From positions 302,303,456 through 302,367,455 of the forward strand of contig CM060922.1 in the NCBI GenBank assembly GCA_030737875.1: a stretch of DNA of 64,000 nucleotides. The letters run 5' to 3'. The stretch comes from Allium sativum (Eukaryota > Streptophyta > Magnoliopsida > Asparagales > Amaryllidaceae). Every line of letters starts with the position of its first letter. The stretch's first letter is position 1. The position numbers and the translations under genes were made by a program. Below the pieces are notes generated by a model. The model saw only the letters and a program-made list of their open reading frames with translations. It had not been told where the DNA came from and did no database searches. Of this stretch, positions 59,374 through 64,000 are shown piece by piece.

Positions 59374-61355
59374 TACGCCGTATAATTATTTCTAATAAAA
59401 AGAATTTAGTTAAAGTTTTAATGGTTTAATATAAGAGCGTAACTGTATAAATTTCATAACGTGTTCCTATGTTAGCAGAATTCGACATGATTTGTCGCGT
59501 GGAAACCATATCAGAAAGCACGACATGGTGGAGCTGGATTGGACAGAATTAAACACAGCTGGAAGTTTAGTTTAATTAAAAATAAACCGTTCAATGACGA
59601 ATAGCAACCCAAGGTGAGTTTAACTCACTCAGTTTACCCATTTATATTTTATATAAACCGGGTTTTTATTGTGTGTGCAATATTTGTTGCTGGTTGATGA
59701 TTGGATGACTGTTTGTCCGTATGTTGAATATTTTCAGATATTCACAGATTAAATTAAGCGTTTGTTTAATTTAATCAAATTAAATCGTTATTTTTACAAT
59801 TAGATTCCAAACGAGGTAACTTACCTTGTTGGTTACGTTCATGATAATATAAATGTATTAAATAAATACTTGATTGCTTGATTGGATGTTATTAATTGAT
59901 TGTTGATGGTTATTAGTTAAACTGTTTATTTCTATTTACTGTGACAAATATATTATTGTAACCCATTTTGATGTAGAGAAGGACAGGTTGGAGGAATCCA
60001 ATCGGATTCCTCAAATATATTGTTATATTATATGAGTTGTTAACCAGTATGGTTGAATGATTGTTAATCGTTGAATTAAAATTCAACATTTGTTCGTTAT
60101 TAGCCAATGGGTGATACTGGTTGAGTAGTTGGCGTTTACAGTCAGAAAATCGATGGAGATACGGTTATAAAAATTTATTTATAACCAAAACGAATTTTGA
60201 AATCTATTTTATGTAGATTATTTGAATAATAAATTATTAAGGGAAATAAATAATTATTTTTATCTAGTAATTATAAACTGAATATATAAAGCAAATTCTT
60301 ATGTTGGTGAGTTTTATAAGCAGATGAGTAAGGATTATCCAAAGAGTTAAGGTTTGGATTAATCATTTCGAGTTAATTATTAAATGGGATTATTTAATTT
60401 AATTAGATTGTTAATTGAATTAAATAGAATTCTTTTTAAATTGATTTTATAAATTTAATTTAAAGAAGGGACTAATGGAATTGGTTAACGGATTTGACTG
60501 ATTTTGAGATAACTAAGTCAACTGCTGGAACGAGAATTGATTATATAAAAACAATTATTAGATTATAATTTATCATTAAAGTTAATTAAATTTCTAAAAT
60601 AACCTTTAAAGAGAAATTAACTATTTCATTTATAGTTAATGACAAGGTAAGCCTTTAATATAAAGGAGTTAAAGTTAATATCAGGAATTGATTTGGTAAC
60701 CGGAACATGATTAATGGAGTCGAATAGGGTATTAAGCCCTTGTTATAATTGGAAGGATTTTCAATAAGTTAAATGTGTTTATGAGTTAAAATTCTGGATT
60801 TAATTCCTAAAAGTAATTCTATAAAAAAGGAAGGTTTTTAAAACCAAGTTCTAAATCAAGCGGAAGTCAATAAATTGATTTTGATTAGAAAAGATCTAAT
60901 GATAAGATCTAGAAACAAATGTTGTAAACATGAAATGTAGTTTACTGAAAACAAACTAAGGTAAGTGGTTAATAAAGGGATGTAATAGTAAATGGAAGTG
61001 TTGGAATAATTATTGAAATTGGAGATTTCATTGATAAACTTCTATTTATTCCGAAGATAAGAATGTTGTCGTCTCAAGGTCTGAGAGGTAAATAAAACAC
61101 CCCAACTTGTAACGACTTCATGATTATCCAAGGATGATATTAGTTTAGGAACGAGGATAGTGGAAGTGAATAAAATAAATATTTCCATAAAGAATATCAT
61201 GAACGATAAGTCAAAGGATTATAAGTTTTTTTGGGAATAAGTGAATAAGTATAATTTATTTTCTATTCCATGATCTTTAACCAACAGGAAGGGTATATGA
61301 CTGTATTGTTTAAACCCAAAGGTTTTGTTGTCTTTTATAAACGAACAACTAAAAT

Positions 61356-61412
61356 GTGTGCGTCGCACACTATTCAGTTGTGACTGAACAATTAAAGCGT
61401 GTGCGTCGCACA
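61356..61412 (+). repeat. Two GTGTGCGTCGCACAC palindromes in the F LTR
   Basis: Arms GTGTGCG and CGCACAC around a single T at 61356-61370, and a shorter copy at 61400-61412. The 5' LTR has them at about 13909-13923 and 13974-13987; element B inserted at the edge of the second. Confidence 0.75.
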
Positions 61413-63368
61413 TAGTATTTTACTCCGTTTGTCAGTTTGTTTATACGACATTTATTTGTAATTTATAACCTTTGTCACACTTTGTAAATTATTGTTTTAT
61501 TTATAAGTCTATGCTATTCTATACTTATGTGAATTAAAAATATGTTTGAATGCAAATTTCAAACGTTAAGCACCATTACTTGTATGAATATAACAAGATA
61601 AAATATGCAAATAAGATTTCCAACTTATATTGTCCATTTTCTATTTCAGAAAATATCATTGATTATATTTGGAGAATAATTCCGAAATTGTTTACTTCGT
61701 TAATTTGAATTAAACCTATTCAAACATATTATAAGTTGAATAAAAATTGGAAGGGCGGTAATCCAAATGTCGAAAGTTTTTAGAAATCAAATTAATGACT
61801 ATTTAACTAAAGAGGCCAACTGACGCTCTATACTGGACCAGTAAATCCATTTTATTTCTCTATGGATGATGGTTCTTTATTCTGATAGTTAAAACATCGA
61901 CTACCAAAATCTGACCAATTCGATTGTTGGTATGGAAAGACCGTGATCGAATTTATATTCGAAAACCATTCTGACCAACAAATACGTAACGTTGAAGATG
62001 CTGGTGAAGATGGAGCAATTAAAGACCGTGGATCTTCATAAGAGGAAGGATTACTTGTCGAATATTCTCTGGATTGCAACCAGAGGTTGTCTGACGTGAT
62101 TCGGTCGTGAGTGGGATTTTGCGGGTTGGAAGGACTACTCGCTAGTGATCCTTTGGATGCGGTAGGAGAGTACCTTCGGTTCATCCTGTTCCTAGATGAC
62201 TTGTATGGACGAGTGTCTGACAGAGTATTTCCAGATAGTCACGTATATTGATTTCTTCAAACGTGCCCAGTGTATTTTTGAGGTTGTCAATTAGTGATTA
62301 AACGGATCTGACGATGTGGCATTCAAAGTGAATGGCGGCCAGATGATTAAAAGATAGTAGAACCTCAAGCCTCGTTAACCGGAAAATGACAAAAATCGGG
62401 CAGGCAGCATGGCTATGTGGGTCGCTCCCATTAGGGTGTATAATCACCTATCTAGAAAATTTTCATTTCCTTCTTTAATCTTTATCGATGCTGACCCTTT
62501 CGAGAAACGGTGGTTTGAGCCCAACCGTTGGTGATATACATTCGATACACTCAAGCGAAATGAGTGGTCGGTCATGTGTGGCCGGGTTGTAAGACATTCT
62601 TGTTGAACCCAGTGTATTCCCCTCTAGAGATACCCTATCAGAAGGTGGTTGCATACCTTGTCATAGTTGGAACCAAATCTCCAATAAGCGCCCGAGGTTT
62701 TGTGTGTATACTATATATGTGGAGCGTGAGATGCCAGCGTTATGCTAGATTCTATTTATTTGTATTTAGACACTATTATAATATCAGACAAGATATGATT
62801 CCAAAACTGGTTTGGGTTATAGTAAGGTAAAAACTGTCTGTGTTTATGTGTGGGCTAGTCTTACTATTATCCTTTTCTTTCAAAAGGATTTTTGACTTTA
62901 AAATCTATATGGATGTTATTTAAACTTAGCGAGATTTTCTCACTCTGGTTCACCAGACTGACCCGGTATTTGTAATGATGCTCAGGTTAGACCGGGTTGT
63001 ACAGGTTCAGGTTATTGGATATTACGAAGTTCAGAAGACGTGTTGGAGGAGTTCAGACGTATGGTTTTATCTACGATATTCCGCTGTGTGCTGTATTTGA
63101 GGAAAGGTTCTCATAACTGTCCAGATTTGTTATGGTACCCTGATGTACGTAAGTATATTACTTCAGGCTTTCAATAAAGTTATTTATGTATTATATTTTG
63201 TTCCGCTGTGATGTGAGACTCTGTGTTGTGTTGGTTCTTCTTCTTCTTCTTCTTCTTCTATTCTAATATTTCTTTCTTTCTTATCTCACCCTCTAAATTC
63301 TTTCTAATAATGTTCTGTTGTTTTGGGTGTTTGGAAGGTCGACATAAGATACGATAAATGTATTTATG

Positions 63369-63388
63369 TTGATTTTCGGGACCGAAAA
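63369..63388 (+). repeat. Inverted repeat near the end of the F LTR
   Basis: GATTTTCGGGACCGAAAATC: nine-base arms around GA, 16 bases before the LTR end. The 5' LTR copy (55925-55944) has changes in one arm. Confidence 0.7.
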
Positions 63389-63404
63389 TCGCTGGGTCGT
63401 TACA

Positions 63405-64000
63405 ATAACATTTAAAAAATTATAAAAACTGGACAGAGTTAGTGAGTTCACTAACCTTGATCGTTAATCGTTGAATAATGATTAACGTTCGCTGGATCTG
63501 GTCAGACGTTTTATTTTGCCTAAAATGCAAACGAGCTTCAAATGGTTTCAAACCAACTTCATCGTGTAGCTTACGATCCCAACAGATCCTGTTTTGTTAG
63601 GTTTGGCTAATGTATAAGCAAGATACGATTATTTAGAGTTAGTACACTATTATAATTTTAATTTAAACTTAATTAAATTGAAGATTGGGCTTTACCATTT
63701 TTTCTTAGCCCACCTATATGTTAAATACCCAGACCTGTCGCGTGATACACCTACCACCCCAAAATATCTTCAAACACCCACACCCTCTTACTGCTAATTC
63801 CCACGTCCCCTTTCTTTTCTTTTTTTTTGGGCTTTTATTTATTTTATTCCTTTTATTTAAAACTGGGCTCACCATATATTTTTCTTTCATGGCCCATTTC
63901 CATTTATTCTCTACTCACCGGCATGAAGCAGTTGCCTTCTCAAACCATAAAAGAAACCGCAGGCTTCATATTTTCCTTTTTCTTTTTTTTTCTTTTTTTC
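63405..64000. other. Flank downstream of element F
   Basis: The first five bases, ATAAC, may be the F target duplication. The rest holds no gene or known repeat that I can recognise; it ends in a T/C-rich tract from about 63795. Confidence 0.5.

Larger units (their letters stand above)
6364..63404 (+). mobile_element. Element F: outermost non-coding element with giant LTRs
   Basis: The 3' LTR is intact (57051-63404, 6354 bases, TGTAACGTCCCAG to CTGGGTCGTTACA). The internal region is only 1092 bases, with a tRNA-Met primer site, a polypurine tract and no coding frame. The 5' LTR is split by G, A, B and C; its first part is beyond G and outside the window. Pieces are joined by matching their order and sequence to the 3' LTR. 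Visible divergence between the two LTRs (about 7 differences in the first 117 aligned bases) is the highest of the elements here, as expected for the host of all the others. The base after the 3' LTR starts ATAAC, a possible target duplication that cannot be checked on the left. Confidence 0.88.
57051..63404 (+). repeat. 3' LTR of element F (6.35 kb, uninterrupted)
   Basis: Runs TGTAACGTCCCAG to CTGGGTCGTTACA. It has no nested element and so serves as the reference for the split 5' LTR. Features seen: a TATTTATA box at 57989-57996 after a pyrimidine-rich lead-in, a purine-rich block at about 58150-59060, an AT run at 59346-59372, donor-like AAG|GTGAGT at 59612, palindromes at 61356-61370 and 61400-61412, and an acceptor-like TACAG|GTTCAGG at 63004. 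Antisense open frames such as 61852-62184 show no known domain. Confidence 0.93.

Noticed and set aside
61852..62184. Antisense 110-codon frame open in both F LTRs (44522-44857 and 61852-62184)
   Set aside because: About 14 of 110 residues differ, with no sign that protein-changing substitutions are avoided; no known domain.

Overview
The window is intergenic plant DNA made almost entirely of nested LTR retrotransposons. The evidence is Ty3/gypsy chromovirus-type Gag-Pol, tRNA-Met primer sites (TGGTATCAGAGC), TGTAAC...GTTACA long terminal repeats, a degenerate Ty1/copia element, plant-type TATA boxes and telo-box-like leaders. The genome is probably large and repeat-rich; the species cannot be told. 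I found no host gene, tRNA, rRNA or CRISPR array.

Layout. Element F is the outer frame: a non-coding element with giant LTRs (3' LTR 57051-63404, internal region 55959-57050). Its 5' LTR survives as four pieces (6364-6957, 13109-13988, 44080-45258, 55147-55958) because four other elements landed in it. These are G (non-coding, 1-6363, cut by the window edge), A (solo LTR, 6958-13108), B (minus-strand gypsy, 13989-44079) and C (plus-strand gypsy, 45259-55146). B is itself interrupted in its 5' LTR by D (minus-strand copia, 24080-42916), and D is interrupted by E (plus-strand gypsy, 29621-39335). The chain F > B > D > E is four levels deep. Each insertion completely inside the window (A, B, C, D, E) is flanked by a matching 5-bp target duplication. 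The intact 3' LTR of F carries the unoccupied versions of the G, A, B and C sites.

Coding content. C is youngest and nearly complete: one frame runs from Gag through the integrase core, then a one-base shift separates the integrase tail and chromodomain. B has all domains, broken by stops and shifts, with an altered reverse-transcriptase catalytic motif. E keeps Gag-protease and an integrase tail but has lost reverse transcriptase and RNase H. D keeps copia integrase and the RNase H end with many stops, and has lost reverse transcriptase. F and G encode nothing recognisable. Nothing here looks able to move by itself.

The most interesting signals are non-coding structures shared between unrelated LTRs: a pair of base-pairing-conserved hairpins in the LTRs of B, E and G; a small hairpin next to the polypurine tract in five elements; a leader motif shared by coding C and non-coding F and G; GTCGAC clusters at a fixed distance from TATA boxes; and splice-site-like sequences inside LTRs. 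These suggest conserved RNA or DNA control modules, with non-coding elements borrowing the machinery of coding ones. That functional reading is inference.
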